Below are positions 1-12,206 of a stretch of DNA of 64,000 nt, piece by piece (positions within the stretch are counted from its first letter, which is position 1; each line of letters starts with the position of its first letter). The stretch comes from Rhabdornis inornatus (lineage: Eukaryota > Chordata > Aves > Passeriformes > Rhabdornithidae), in NCBI GenBank assembly GCA_013397075.1, contig VWZS01004853.1:744001-808000 (forward strand), read 5' to 3'. Under the pieces are notes generated by a model. It was not told where the DNA came from and ran no database searches. It saw only the letters and a program-made list of their open reading frames with translations. The translations under genes and the position numbers were made by a program.

Positions 1-69
1 GGGAGCGGAAGGCGGCGTTAGCGGATCTGGGGGGGCCGGGGCGCGGGTCGGGGGGGCGCGGGCGCTCAC
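1..69 (-). other. GABRB1: GABRB1 intron 2, donor end only
   Basis: This is the first 69 bases of the intron that follows GABRB1 exon 2 on the minus strand. It starts with a GTGAG donor read on the minus strand. The stretch is very GC-rich and belongs to the CpG island. The rest of GABRB1 (exon 3 onward) lies outside the window to the left. Confidence 0.8.
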
Positions 70-161
70 CTCCAAAGTCGGGGCGGAGGCGGATGTCATA
101 GCCTTTGAGCAGCCTGTCCACAGTCTCCTTCACGTAGGACATGTTGCTGGGCCCGTCGGCG
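70..161 (-). CDS. GABRB1: GABRB1 exon 2
   Basis: This 92-nt coding exon on the minus strand is bounded by a CCCGCAG acceptor and a GTGAG donor. It encodes the start of the mature extracellular domain, including NMSYVKETVDRLL and GYDIRLRPDFGG. It enters with one base completing Ser27 and leaves with one base of Gly58. The DFGG end is the conserved exon 2/3 boundary of GABA-A subunit genes, and the alpha-4 gene in this window breaks at the same place (GFGG). Confidence 0.9.
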
Positions 162-339
162 CTGCGGGAAGAAGCACAAGCGGGTTAGGGAGGCCGCCGG
201 GCGGCTCCGCGCCCACCTGCCTGCCTCCCTCCCTCCGTCCGCACCCCGGCGGCGCTCACCTGCGCGCCGCGCAAGCCACGGCCAGCGCCAACGGCAGCAG
301 CAGCGCCCGCGGGCCGGCCCGCCTCGCAGCCGTCCCCAT
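70..339 (-). CDS. GABRB1: GABA-A receptor beta-1 subunit, 5' coding part (exons 1-2, partial)
   Basis: Two coding exons of a GABA-A receptor beta subunit are visible, join(339..260, 161..70) on the minus strand. They encode 57 residues plus one base of codon 58. Beta subunits are pentameric ligand-gated chloride channel subunits of the neuronal membrane; they supply the principal face of the GABA site and are needed for assembly. Residues 1-26 form a hydrophobic signal peptide. From about residue 32 the sequence reads PSNMSYVKETVDRLLKGYD, then IRLRPDFGG, matching mature beta-1 with its N-glycosylation sequon at Asn33. Tyr36 and Arg43 fit beta-1 better than beta-3 (Phe, Lys). Linkage head-to-head with GABRA4 also supports beta-1. 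A bird-specific beta-4 paralogue cannot be strictly excluded from this much sequence. The gene continues off the left edge. Confidence 0.88.
162..259 (-). other. GABRB1: GABRB1 intron 1 (98 bp)
   Basis: A very short GC-rich intron lies between the signal-peptide exon and exon 2. The donor is CGCAG|GTGAG and the acceptor CTTCTTCCCGCAG on the minus strand. GABRA4 intron 1 on the other strand is similarly short (108 bp). Confidence 0.85.
260..339 (-). CDS. GABRB1: GABRB1 exon 1 (signal peptide)
   Basis: An 80-nt coding segment starts with ATG at 339 on the minus strand in a strong context (G at -3, G at +4). It encodes a 26-residue leader with a basic N-terminus (MGTAARRAG), a Leu/Ala-rich hydrophobic core (ALLLPLALAVACA) and ends in CAAR. 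It ends in phase with exon 2. The leader does not resemble the MWTVQN-type leader of mammalian beta-1, so this may be a bird-specific or alternative first exon. The ATG was chosen because it gives a good leader and a correct splice join. Confidence 0.78.
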
Positions 340-495
340 CCCAGCCGCCGCCTCACCGGGGACGAACCGCGGACTGGAAGTTGGTGCGGAGCGGCGAGGA
401 GAAACAATTCCCGCGAGGGGGACGCATGCGCGGAGCGGAGCGCTGCGGACCCGGGGCGCCCCTCTGCCCGTCCGGGCCCGGCCGCGCCGCGGGCT

Positions 496-631
496 GCTGA
501 GGGCGCGGAGACGGCTGAGGGCGCGGAGGGCTGAGGGCGCNCGCGGAGAGGGCTGAGGGCGCGGAGAGGGCTGAGGGTGCCGGGGTGCTGAGGGTGCGGA
601 GAGGGCTGAGGGTGCGGAGAGGGCTGAGGCC
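496..631. repeat. 17-bp GC-rich minisatellite upstream of GABRB1
   Basis: About eight imperfect copies of a unit close to GGCTGAGGGTGCGGAGA run in tandem, with variants in single bases and some shortened units. One ambiguous base (N at 541) lies inside the array, suggesting the assembly struggled here. It lies about 160-290 bp upstream of the GABRB1 start codon, so in the 5' UTR or core promoter. One strand is G-rich with many GGG runs. Confidence 0.85.
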
Positions 632-1519
632 GCGGCGCCGCAACAGGTGCAGCGGGAGCGCTGAGCGCGGCGGGGGCCCGCGGCCGGCGGGGCACAGCGG
701 CACCGAGACCCACCGATGTGCCGTGGGGAAGGCGCTGCCTCCGCCGGGCACGCCCCTGCCGCCGGAGCGCCGGCTTCCCGTCAAGAGACAGCGAATAATC
801 GTTGAGGGCGCTTCGGCGAGAAAATTCCCCTCGCTGTTACGTTAGCCATGAAGTGAAAGGGGAATGGCAAATTCGGTAGAAAAGGCACGTTTTGGTGCAG
901 GTTTCGTTTTGCCCGGCGGCGGAGGCTTGAGGACGCGCCCGCCCCGCGGAGCGCTCGGCGTTCCCTTTTAACCAATGTAATTGATCTTGCGTTTAGAACA
1001 CGATTTTTATCTTCTTTTTATTTTTTTTAAATTTTTTTTTTTTAAGGCTCTCGGGATGGATGCTCTAATGTAACCTGTCCTCTCGTGCTCTTCATTGCAC
1101 AGAGACTGATCCTGTGAGCCCTGAGAACAGTTTATGGCTTTGCCGGTGCCGCTCGCTTTCGCTACACCGTAGCGCAGCAGAAATAACATTTATCCCTTTC
1201 AGGTTCAACCCGTCTCCTCTGTGCTCTTCACAGTCCGGTGTGCGGTGCCCTTGGGATAAGTACTGGATGCTTTTGAGTGTGCTTCAGCGTCATGCAGACT
1301 TGTTTCTGAGAAATGGCAGACTTGGTGATGTTTTTTGTAGCTGAAATATGCCACTATATTTGAAAAATGCTGCAATATTGATGTAGTTTGTGACATATCC
1401 TGGTGACAGTTTTGAGCATCTTTTGGAACAAATTTTTGAACAATGCATTTTTCTATGAAAATTTGTCACTCTTGGAGAAGGAGCACAACATGCTTCCTGA
1501 GAGATTACTATGGGAGTCT

Positions 1520-1557
1520 TTCTTCTCACATCTGCTTTCTTCTCACATCTGCTTTCT
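1520..1557. repeat. Short tandem duplication (17-bp unit, 2 copies)
   Basis: The unit TCTTCTCACATCTGCTT occurs twice back to back without mismatch. It is a small local duplication in non-coding DNA, with no function apparent. Confidence 0.8.
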
Positions 1558-4500
1558 CCAAGCACAAGTGTACAAGTTTATGAAAATAATTCTTTTATCA
1601 GTTCTTTGTAACAGTATATAATAAATATTTTTAATTTTCTTCGAGGTATTTTGTATTTTTTTTCTTTTCCTCCTAGTTCAGTAATTAGCTGCTGAAAAAC
1701 GTGCCCTCCCAGCTTAACTTGAGAGTACTTTAAGATGTCTTTTTGGAAAGACTTTTCTTCAATTATAATTGCTGTGGCTTGGTAGAGCACTTTAAGAAGA
1801 AAAAAGAAGAAATCCTACCTATAGCTGTCTACCAAAGAGTATCTTTTTAATTAGAGTTATACCACACACAGCCATCATAAAGTTACGTGATTCTTCTGAA
1901 GCACTGAATTACAATTTACCATGCAGCTGTATAGTCCCTTTTACTTCTTGATGGTATGCAGCATTACATTTAGCTTTGTCATAAACCACGTGAAAGTCAG
2001 ATATGGCTGTATTTAAGGGAAACCACTGCTCTCCATGGCTTGCCAAAATCTGTCTTAAGGCATAAGTGCAGGGATTTATTCTACTAAAATTCTTAATCTG
2101 CTGCACATTTCAGGGCAGCTTTAGTTCGGATGACCTGTAGTCTGGCCCCTGGACTGAATGCCCATTAATAGTTGAACTGTTTTAGGTGAATTTCTGATCT
2201 TATCATCTGCTCTGAGAAGGCACGAGCAAAGCCTGTCCTGCAGGTCTCCTGCAATCAGGAAGATGTCTCAGCCCAGCAAATATACTTCCAGGAGGGATGA
2301 GGATGTTCTTATTGACAAGCTGGTTCCTCTGAGAACTCTCCCAGCTAAGCTGTCCGGGCTTCTGGAGACTGGCCTTGAGCTTCCTCCACTGAACATCCCA
2401 AAAATAAGACCCAAACTTTTGAAATTCAACTCCATTTTGTACAGCTTGATTACTGGGGACATCCAGGCTCTAAACTTGGGGTTTGAAACAACTGCAATGT
2501 GGAGACAGCACTGAAAAGATCCCTCAGTAGTGGGAGCTTTGAAACAAAGAGATGCATATGGTATTTTAGTAATCATACAAAGGAGGAGCTGCATGGCATT
2601 ACACTGCCAGAGCAGAGGGGGTGAGAAGGATTTCTCTTCCCATAGGGGAGGATGATGGAAACGTGTCTAAGATGTGTTTTCCATTGCTTTCAGGACTGAA
2701 AAAGGGGAATAATTTTCAGCAGGACTTTCTTTCTCACACATGTTGCTAGCTGAAGTAGTCAGTGAATTAAGAATTTAAAGTTCTGCTCTCTTTGCAGATG
2801 ATCTGTTTCTAGGAGAATATGGTATGCTTTTCCAGGCCACCAATGTAGAAGAATTTTGACATAATTTTGATAAAAACATTCCACGTGACATAGTTCTTGC
2901 TTCAGGATCTGTTTAACATCCCTTGTACAAAGAACAAAGACATCCAAAATGAATGACTATGGGGAAGGGGCTAGCTCTCAAATATTATCAATATGTTTAC
3001 AAATATTTTCTAAAAGCTTATAGAGGTGACAAGACATCTGGACATCAGATCTGGTTTTGACATGTGCTTCAAATGGCAGCTGCTTCTGCAGTCAATAAAT
3101 TAGATTCAAAGCACAACAGTATGTCTTTCCATCCACTCCAATAGGGTTTGCTCAATCACTCAGGTTGAGAGAAACCTGATGGGTACTCAACATGACCTTT
3201 GGGCATCTTGGAAGTTGCTGAGCACCCCAGAACACAGGCAACTAAGTAGGTGGCTAATTTGCAATTTTGGGAATCAGGCTGCTTAGTGACCAAAGTTCTA
3301 GGAGCTTTATCTGGAGAGTTTTGCCAGTAGCTCTCAATAATTTTAGTTCTCTCTCTCACCTCTGACATATGCAGCTGTATATCTGTGCTTTTTAATAAGA
3401 CTGGAGATAACACAGCTACTATACCAAGAAAAGTGCATGTCTTCTGCATGGAAGTGTCTACCTTGACAGAAATAATTCAATATTTCTATTGCTATTACCT
3501 TTCCTGTCCACTCTGTCAGTGAAATGAGGTCCTATGGCAGTGGTACCACCCTGACCAATGTGTGTTATTTAGTGACACCAGCAGTGTGCTGAGGTGGGAT
3601 GAAGCCAGCTCTCAGCCCGTAGGAGCTGTAACCCCCTTGTACCAAACATAGTTTGGTTTTCAAACACCTGTAGTGGCTTCAATTTCTGCTCTTATGGTCT
3701 TTTCTTATGGTTATTTTCTCATACTGTTGTTCAATACATTTTCTTGAAACCATTGCCAATGATAGTGCCAAATTCCTTTTGCAATCATTTCTACTTTGGG
3801 TTTAGTACTGTATAGGGTCTATGAGATAGACATACAGCTTGTAAAAAGAATTTTAAAATATATTTTCCAGTCTTTGTTAGAGAAGGCAGACCTTTTGGGT
3901 GGGGAACAGTTTCATATTTGTTAAACATATGTAAGCACTAATAAACTAAATCAATTGAAACACAATATGTCTAACATATTAACCATGACTTTTTTTCATA
4001 TTCTAAGGCACGTCAAATGCTTCCTAGAAGCAGGACAAATAATATAATCATAAAGCATGATGCAGAAACTATCCTGGGCCAAATGCATGTTCATTTTGTA
4101 CCTTCATTATGTTTAAACTTTCAGGAAGGAATCTTTTTTCTTACACAAATTAGTGTTCCCACTTTATTAAATACCTTTTTTTGCACTGCCCATTTTAATT
4201 TGGCATCAGAAAGTGCCCACCATGCAAAGATAATGTTGGCTAATTAGAAAAAAAAAAAGCAAGATCAATGAGAAAAAGGGAAATTTGAAATTCTTTCTAT
4301 GTCCCACTAGATAAGATCTGTAGGCAGGAAGACTGCAAGTTTAAAAGAAACAAAGGGGAAAAAATGCAAAAATTATGACTATGCAACCTCTCTGTAGTGA
4401 TATTTTGTGCCTTCTTAAAAGTAGAATGAAAGTAGGTGTCTCTGTGTGTCTGCTCAGAGACAACAGAGAAACAAAAAGGTGAGCTGTGTCCTTCATACTG

Positions 4501-4685
4501 TAGACTTTGTATGTGGAGGTGATGGCTGAAAATGTTAATATTTGTGATACTGACAGGTTTTGAGAAACTGCAAGTAGGGACTTGGATACCCGGGATACTC
4601 CTAATCTGTGTCCAACTGGAATTGCTGTGTGGATTTTTCATACTACATACACGGCTGAAAGAAAAATGAGAATTAGGATGGGTTC

Positions 4686-4704
4686 TTTTTTTTTTTTTTT
4701 TTTT
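4686..4704. repeat. Poly-T run (19 T)
   Basis: A homopolymer of 19 T lies in intergenic DNA. It could be the tail of an old minus-strand retroposon, but no element body is recognisable beside it. Confidence 0.7.
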
Positions 4705-7700
4705 AACTTGGCACTGAGCAGGCAACATGTTGCAATCATATCAATAATATAAATTCAAAATTTTAGATCAGATTTTTTACTAATTAAGCTGAATGGTTTG
4801 GTTTGAAAACTATTAAGTGAAACCTTGGAATTATGAAATTACTACCTGTGGAGGTAAAAGCCAAATCTTGTTCATATTTATACATAAAGAGGCAGGTAAT
4901 GAGATAGGTCACTTATTTCATCTGCTTAATGATAGCTCTATTGTTGTTTTACATCTACAGTAATCCCTTGAATCAAATAGAGCTTGTGAGCCATCTTCTC
5001 AAATGACAGTAAACTGCAAGCTGGAATTACTTTTAGTGTGCCTTGGGGATTTCAGTGCAGCAGGAAAGTTGTGCAAAGTATCAAGAAGAGCTGAGGACTG
5101 ACATGCTGAACTTGTGCTTTATCCTGGGATCTGTAGACAGTATGATACTGCTACACACTGAGGAGACAACCTCACCCTCACACCTATTTCCCTCTCCTTT
5201 GAGTCTCTCAGTAAGCCCTCACTCTTGTCTCAGGAAAGAAAAAGGTACAAATCCTCTTTGTGCTTCATTTTCATCCCTCTTTTTATACCCTGTAAAGATC
5301 AATTAAGATCTTTCTAGTGCACATTGTACTTTGTTTTAAAAGACTGTAAAATGCTTAAGACAGTTCTTCAGCTCCCTTGATTTTAAGAGTCTGATGCATA
5401 CTGTGGCAAAGTGTTTATATATTTGTAGGACTGAGAACTTAATTTCTATGCTTTTTAGGCCTGCTCCTGTCTTGATTTGTACAGGGTTTTTTTAGCATAA
5501 GAAATTGAACACTGTTAGTGGAATGGCTCAGAAATTATTTTTTTATAAATGGATTAATTTTATTCAGCTTTGCCTTTTCATTGTTTTCTGAAGCAGCTCA
5601 CTGCAAATCTCTATTTAAATTATCAGGTTTTATGAGTAGTATTCTCATATTCACAAGCATTTTACCACACAGAGCCACTAGAATGCAATGTGTCTCTTTG
5701 TCCCATTTCAGTGATGTGATGCACTCACTACAAACACTTGTGAATGTGAGTCATGTAAGTAAGAGCCTAGCTTGTTTTCTTCTAGCAATAAGGAGATAGA
5801 ATGGCTGAATTTAGTCACACATGCAATTTCTCTGGCAATATCTTCCATAAGTTTGTAGCTCAGAGAGTTCCTTTCTCAAGAAGAACTAAGTAAAAACAGG
5901 ATCAAAATGAAATTTTCTTTGAGAAGATATATGTTTTTGCATTACATACTTTCAAGACAGTTTGAATTGAAAGATACTGAGCAGCCTGGTCTATCTTGGA
6001 GTTTAATGCATCTCAGAGAAGAAATTGAGCTTGGCTCTGCAGTTGAGTAGGAGATACTCAACTACTCCTTCCAATTTCAAGTATTTTGTGATCTTGTGGA
6101 TTTAAAGTGTGGTAACATTGCTTTCTGCCTCTGCTTCTGGTTTATAATTCTTCCATAGAAATGGTAGCTCCAGTTCCTTTTTAATCTCCAGTAGCCTCTG
6201 CTTATTTGGTGTGTTGTATTGCTGAGAAGATTGAAGATCTTGGCTAGCTGTTCCTCAAAACTAGTTTTGCATTAGAAGTTTTGAAGTTTTGACTTAAATC
6301 TGATTTGTGATGAAAACTGGTGCTGAACACAGGCCTTTTCTATTGGCCATCACTTCCAGTTTTAAAATTAAATCTACCCAAAAGTATTCTTAGTGCACTG
6401 AAGACCCAGACTCCAAATCACATACTCCTCGATCAGCCATATTCAATAAGAAAGGAAACACACATTTTGGTTGAGATTTTATAGTACTTGTTTTTTAAGA
6501 GGTTGTGCCTATATATGTTAAAACCCTAAAAAGGAAAAGCTAGAACAGAGCCAAGAATGGGCATCACAAATATAAATAGTTCTTTACCTTGCTGTTGCAC
6601 CTGCCTCATGAAAGGTAGGCATTTTATATTTCCACTCATTATCAAGGTTGTCTGCTGCTTCCAAAGATGGAGATGACAATAAGAAAAATTTGCATTGTAT
6701 TTCAAGAATAAGTTTACAAATGTGTCACCTCTCACATTTAAGAGTGAGTTTTATGGAAAGAGCAAAATATAACAATAAAACCTGCCAGACTGAAATCTTG
6801 CAGGCTGTTTTCTTTGATGATGGCAAATTCCCCTGGAATTCTGTTGTCAGTTTACAGCCGTGAAAGTGACAGCATTAGGTATCACCGTGCACAGTCATAC
6901 CTACGCTAGGAGAAAACAAAGTGGGCATGATTTTAACAAATGCAATAGTCCTACACACCAGCTGCTTGCACACTCCTTTCTTGTCTCAGGAGCACATTTG
7001 GAGAGTGAGATAGATGCTTCTGGCTTGCTGAAATAAAGAGCACATGTGAATCTCTTCTGCTGGGAGTCACTTTGTCATCGGGGAAGTGTAAGATAACAAG
7101 TAAAATTACTTATCTCTTTAAGTGATATAGGGGTGCAGGTCTCAAATCCATTATTTATATATGTCGTGTGGGCTGGCAGCAGCCACTGGAAGTGGTCCAT
7201 ATACCGAGAAATGGATTGCGCCCTGTCATTTTTACTGCTTTTAGCTAGTTGAAAAAGAACCTTAAAATAAAGGCTAAAATAAGTGCAAAGTTAAGAATTT
7301 GAAGAAAAAAATAAATTGAACACAGGGAACTAGTAAAGATGTTCCTTAGCCAGATCACAGAACTGGGATGGAACTAGTTTATTTAGCCCCTGTTGGTATC
7401 TCTTCCCACTGCAGTGGCGGGCATAGGGGCACAAGGATGCTCCCATGGATAACTGCTCTGGGAAGAGGTGTTCAGGAGAGATGGTTCAACAGCATGGGGT
7501 ATTGCTTTATTCACTGTTCACACATTTTGGAAAAGACTGGCCTTTTTGTGGCTGCCTTCAAATCCAGCTCAGAGGGCAAAACCATCGTGACTTGTCTTTT
7601 AGAGCAATCAGCAGCATGCTAAAGCTCAGGAAGAGTAAACACTGAGATAAGGGATGCAGGAGCACTCCCCTTGTTCCCTTGAGCCTCTCTTGAACAGCAT

Positions 7701-9584
7701 CAAGCATTTATGTGATATCAATATTAGCTTCAGACAATTTTTAGTGTCATTTTGGGACAGAAGTGAATAGATGTTGAAAGAAGATTTAGTTTTGTGTGCG
7801 GAAGAAGCCAAAAGAACAAATATCAATATATTAATAATTTGGAAATCTTTTTCTCTCATCTTTTCCTACTGTAAGGGATGGTTTTGAAATAATTCACGAG
7901 TTGACTTCTCATATTGTCAATCTCTTTGTTGTGTCTTCCTTTGTCTTCCTAAGTGTCTCCTTAAGTGACTTGTTCTTTGATTCAGAGTGTTTCTCTCCCT
8001 TCACCGGGTATATTAAGGCTTAATTTTTACTTCAGCTCTGGACATTATCAAGGTTTTACTACCAGAAAATCTGAAAAATGCATTTCAGTGAGAGGTGCTA
8101 GGACATGTGAGTGGCAGACAAGTAAAATTCCTTTTCACTCCCTTTTGAGAAAGCAAAATATTGCTTGCTTGTAGTCAGATAGGGAACTGAAGAATTAGAA
8201 AATTTGCATAAGAGGATTAAATCACAATAATGAGGTTGTGAGAAAACAAAGTACTCTAAATATAGAGAAAACCCCAACACTATAGTAAATTAGGAACTCA
8301 GAATGAAAAATGCTATCTTGTTCTGATCCAGAATCACCCGCATGAGTGGCAGAGTTTTTGTTTACTTCAGTGAGTTTTGGAGCAGGTCCTAAATGACCCT
8401 AGTATCTAAATCATACATAAGTCAGGGTAGATTTTTACTTCTTCATTCTGGGTAGGGAAAAGATCACGTACCGCTTTGGGTTAATAAGGCAGCAAAGACA
8501 CCTTATCCCTCCTCTTAAAACCATTCATCTTGTGAAGTCTGCCTCCTAGAATTGTATATTTGTCTCTGTTAAATATTCAGCTTCCTTTTTGTCCCTTGGA
8601 TTTTCCACGCACTCATTTTCACCATCAGCAGTGGAAGTCTTCATTTCTCATGTCTAAGTGGCCTAAGAGGTGAGGGAGGTGATGATGGAGGCCTGCTCAC
8701 GAAGACAGGATATTTCTCAGATCGTGTTAATCTCATGTACTCTCATATCTGTGTCCAGCAGAGAAATATTTAGAAAGCTGATTATGTATTAAACATCTGA
8801 AATGAGACACAGAGTTGACAAAATGTCTCAACTACTAAGGGCACGGGTATTGGTTAAATACTGACCTATTTGGTAATAATACTTAGTATTCCTATATGTT
8901 TTTAATTCACTGTGTGCATTTGAACTAATTAATGCCTTCAAATATCCCTGCAATATATGGAAGTCTTTTCTAAAATTTGAAGAACTGGAAATTCAGACAT
9001 GGAGGTGTGGAGATCAAAATTTTAAGTGCAGATTTGGATACTCGCCTCCACAAGGTCTGTGTCAGTCTTATGTATAAATTGATGCACATAGAATGAGCTA
9101 CACTTGTTAGAAGATTTGGCCTAAATGACTTATCCAAGGTCATGGAAATCAGTAGCAGAGTTGAGAAAGGCTCTGAAGAGTGCATCTTTAAAGGTAAAAA
9201 GCAACTGGGGTATAAAACTATTTTAGTTTTAAAGTGCATGATGCCCTGTGAATTTTATAATTATAATAACAAATTTCTTTCATGCTGTTCTTGAAAAATT
9301 CAATCTGGTACATAAGACATGAAATGCTGCAGCTGCGCTGGATCAACCCCATGGTGTACACAAATTAGCACAGTCTGAGGCTGTGTCCAGGAGTTTGTGT
9401 TGGTAATGTTGCAAACTACTTAGAGTGGACTTGTCACTGCACATCAATTACCTTTTGATTAATACACTTAGGTAAAAGCAAAAGGGTATTGCACTTTGTC
9501 AATTTTTGTACTTCTTCCACTCTATATAAAAGCAGACTACCCTCCCTTCATAAAAAAATATTCCAAGGATAAGAAATACTCCAG

Positions 9585-9712
9585 GAAGATTGAAAAGGGT
9601 GAGGAACTCCTCAGAAGCCCTGGACCTACCTGGTCTAACTTCGAGACTGGCAGTGCTTTGAGAAGTTTGGACCAATGACTTCTAAAAGTCACTTCCAAGC
9701 TGAATTACACCA
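9585..9712 (+). mobile_element. Probable CR1 LINE 3'-end fragment
   Basis: The segment contains GTTTGGACCAATGACTTC followed by AAAAGTCACTTCCAAGC. This resembles the 3' end of avian CR1 elements, which typically reads about GTTGGACTAGATGACCTC then AGGTCCCTTCCAACC. The upstream CCTGGTCTAAC stretch is also compatible. It is diverged and lacks a clear terminal octamer, so the call rests on family memory rather than a search. Confidence 0.45.
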
Positions 9713-12164
9713 CAATTTTGCTTGGGAAATCATTGTGGGAATCATTGTGTGGGAAGGGGAAGAGGTAGAGACTATACAGTGGATAGATACGGGGACTATT
9801 CACTGTGCAAGAGGTGAGCTAGCCCCCCACGTAGCTGTAGAACAGGATTAGCTCCCTCTTGCTTGCCACTGAGGACATGACTCCCTTCTAGGCTACCACT
9901 ATAAAATACCTCTCTGGGTGAGTACTGAAGATCTGGGAGCTAGTTATGGAAAGTGACTAGCAAATGTCTTGTCAAATGGTCTCAGCTGCCATTGCTGTCA
10001 GTGGGAGGGAACAGCACACTGTGCTTCCCAAGCAGTTCTCAGCTCCTTGCAAATGAAACTCAGGTGCACCTCAAAATACTTGCAAGAAATACTTACTTCT
10101 TTTCTACCTGCTCATCCTTACAGCGTTTTCTTCACCTGATGCCTTTGTATTGATGCCTGTAAGACAAAGCCACCTCCCTTGTGCTGTGCACTGCTGCTAC
10201 GGTGCCCTTTCCTTTCTGAGGATATGAAATTTTTCCTCAGTAACTTTGATATGCAAGTAATGCCACTCCATGAAACAACCACCAGATGGTAATGAAGAGC
10301 AGACTAGTTGTGTGTCTTTTGTAGATTTAGTGTATTACCACAATGACAAATTTTACTTTTATAAGCAGAGCTTACAGGTCTAAACACCAATTTGTTCAGC
10401 TGTTTATCTCTGGACCAGTCTGCTTGGCAGCTGTATTTCCATAAACCCCCCAATCACTCTGTTTGCTCTTATACTAAAATATGTGAAAGGGAATATTCTC
10501 TACGTAATGCACAGGTGCTGATATTATTATTTAGTACAAAAATGTTCTCATTATTAGGAAGGTTTGACTATATTTGGTGTACCACGATATGAACTATCTC
10601 TTGTAAAAAGGTGGGTACAGAATACCTTTAAGTGGCTGCATTCCTTGCTTCTTCTGCTGCCATTATATTTTTCCAGATGTTAGGAAGGATGTACTTCTTT
10701 CAAGGTAGAAAGAAAAGTCTGTTACTGTGTGAGCTTGACATCAGCAAAGGGAGCAGTGTTGAGAAATGAACCAACCAAAGTAAAGCTCTTAGCTGAACAT
10801 CATTGTCAGTGAAGAGGTGGTGTTGAGCACAGCTCGCCAACCCCCCCAGCATGGCAACATGAGGGAAGAGCAGCATAAACACAGCCTCTTAAGTACTGCT
10901 AGCCTCAGACTTTTGAGAACCAGAAGTCAGCCCCACAGGGTTCATGAGATCAGAAGTCTCAGTTTTACTTACCTGCCTGCAGGATTTTGGGTTCTTTATG
11001 CAGTACTTGTAAACCATGTAGGTCAAATTTTCCAGTTTTTCCTGGCATACAATCCAGAGACTTTGCAACTCTTTCCTCCTTTTAAAGAAAAATTAGGCTC
11101 CTCCTCATTTGGTGCAAGCCAGGCACCAGGAAGGCAGGAAGAAAATCACTAGAGCTGTTGCCAATGGCTTTGCTCTGAGTCAAGGGCCAGACCTGTGGCT
11201 TCCATGGAATATTTAAGTATTCCCTGGGTATCTACTCACGACTCATATACTTCTGGGATTAGTAAACATGTAATGTCTGGGAACAATGAAGCCTTCCAGG
11301 AAGGCTGTTTGTTGGTGCATCTTCTCTCATGTTCCTTCTGGGAGCAGTTGCCAGCAGCAGGATGCAGCTGTCTTAAAACCAGTAGGCAGAGCGACAGGCT
11401 GTGCCTGAAAGCAGGAATCTGAAGGAGACTGCAAGTGGCAGCATCCAGCCTTCCTTCCTCCCCTCTCCTTCAGAACTATGGCAGCCCCCACAAACTTCCC
11501 CTGCCTCAGCCCCCTGCCCCTCTCTGCCCTGCCTATCGCTTCTGAATGCTGCAGAATTTGCAACCATTACTTGTGGCAACCAAATTTTTTTACACATTTT
11601 GCATTAAAGGTGGGAGCCCTGACAAGGAAAAGGCAGGATACAGGGCAGTGGCTTCCCAGATTCCTCCCCACAACCTTGGCTGCCACGAAATGAAGGAGAG
11701 ACAGATTTGTATTACTTTTAGGAAAATCTGCATTTCTCCCTGCATGAAGAGGGTTTTCTTATCTTATTTTTCTGGGGATGCCCATTTTAGAGATGGAAAT
11801 CAGGGGGTCTCCTTGATTCCCCACTTTGCCGCTGAGGAGATGACTGCAACTTGTCCTGATGGCCCTGGCAGCAGATGTGACATGGGTCAGTGACATGCCA
11901 AATTATATGAGTGTGTGTGCTGGGAAAGTATTGGGGTCAGATGAGAAAGAAGAGGTCATGATCACATGAATCCCCTAGTGCTTTCTTGGTGACAACACTT
12001 TTTGCCCCAAATTGCTGTTCCTGCAGTGAATGCTTCCACAAACACATTTTCTTTGCAGTGTGTAGAGTAGAGGTCCCCTTAATTATGAAGCTCACAGTTT
12101 ACCTCCTTAAACATCCATATGTCAATCACTATAATCCATATAAATCTTCTTGCAATCAGTAATA

Positions 12165-12206
12165 GCAATATATGCATGTATATATATACATACATACATT
12201 TATATA
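12165..12206. repeat. TA/CA-rich microsatellite
   Basis: A short imperfect (TA)n and (CATA)n tract reads TATATGCATGTATATATATA then CATACATACATTTATATA. It is ordinary simple sequence. Confidence 0.8.

Larger units (their letters stand above)
1..960 (-). promoter_or_regulatory. GABRB1: CpG island and promoter region of GABRB1
   Basis: Roughly the first 960 bases are extremely rich in G, C and CpG, in sharp contrast to the AT-rich DNA that follows. The island covers GABRB1 exons 1 and 2 and the sequence upstream of its start codon (340-960). Transcription to the left is inferred from the exons. No TATA box is evident, as is usual for CpG-island promoters, and no exact start site can be fixed from sequence alone. 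Confidence 0.7.

Noticed and set aside
96..713. 205-codon minus-strand ORF over the GABRB1 island
   Set aside because: It is a shadow frame in GC-rich DNA. The real coding sequence is split by a 98-bp intron and uses the frame that gives the beta-1 signature.
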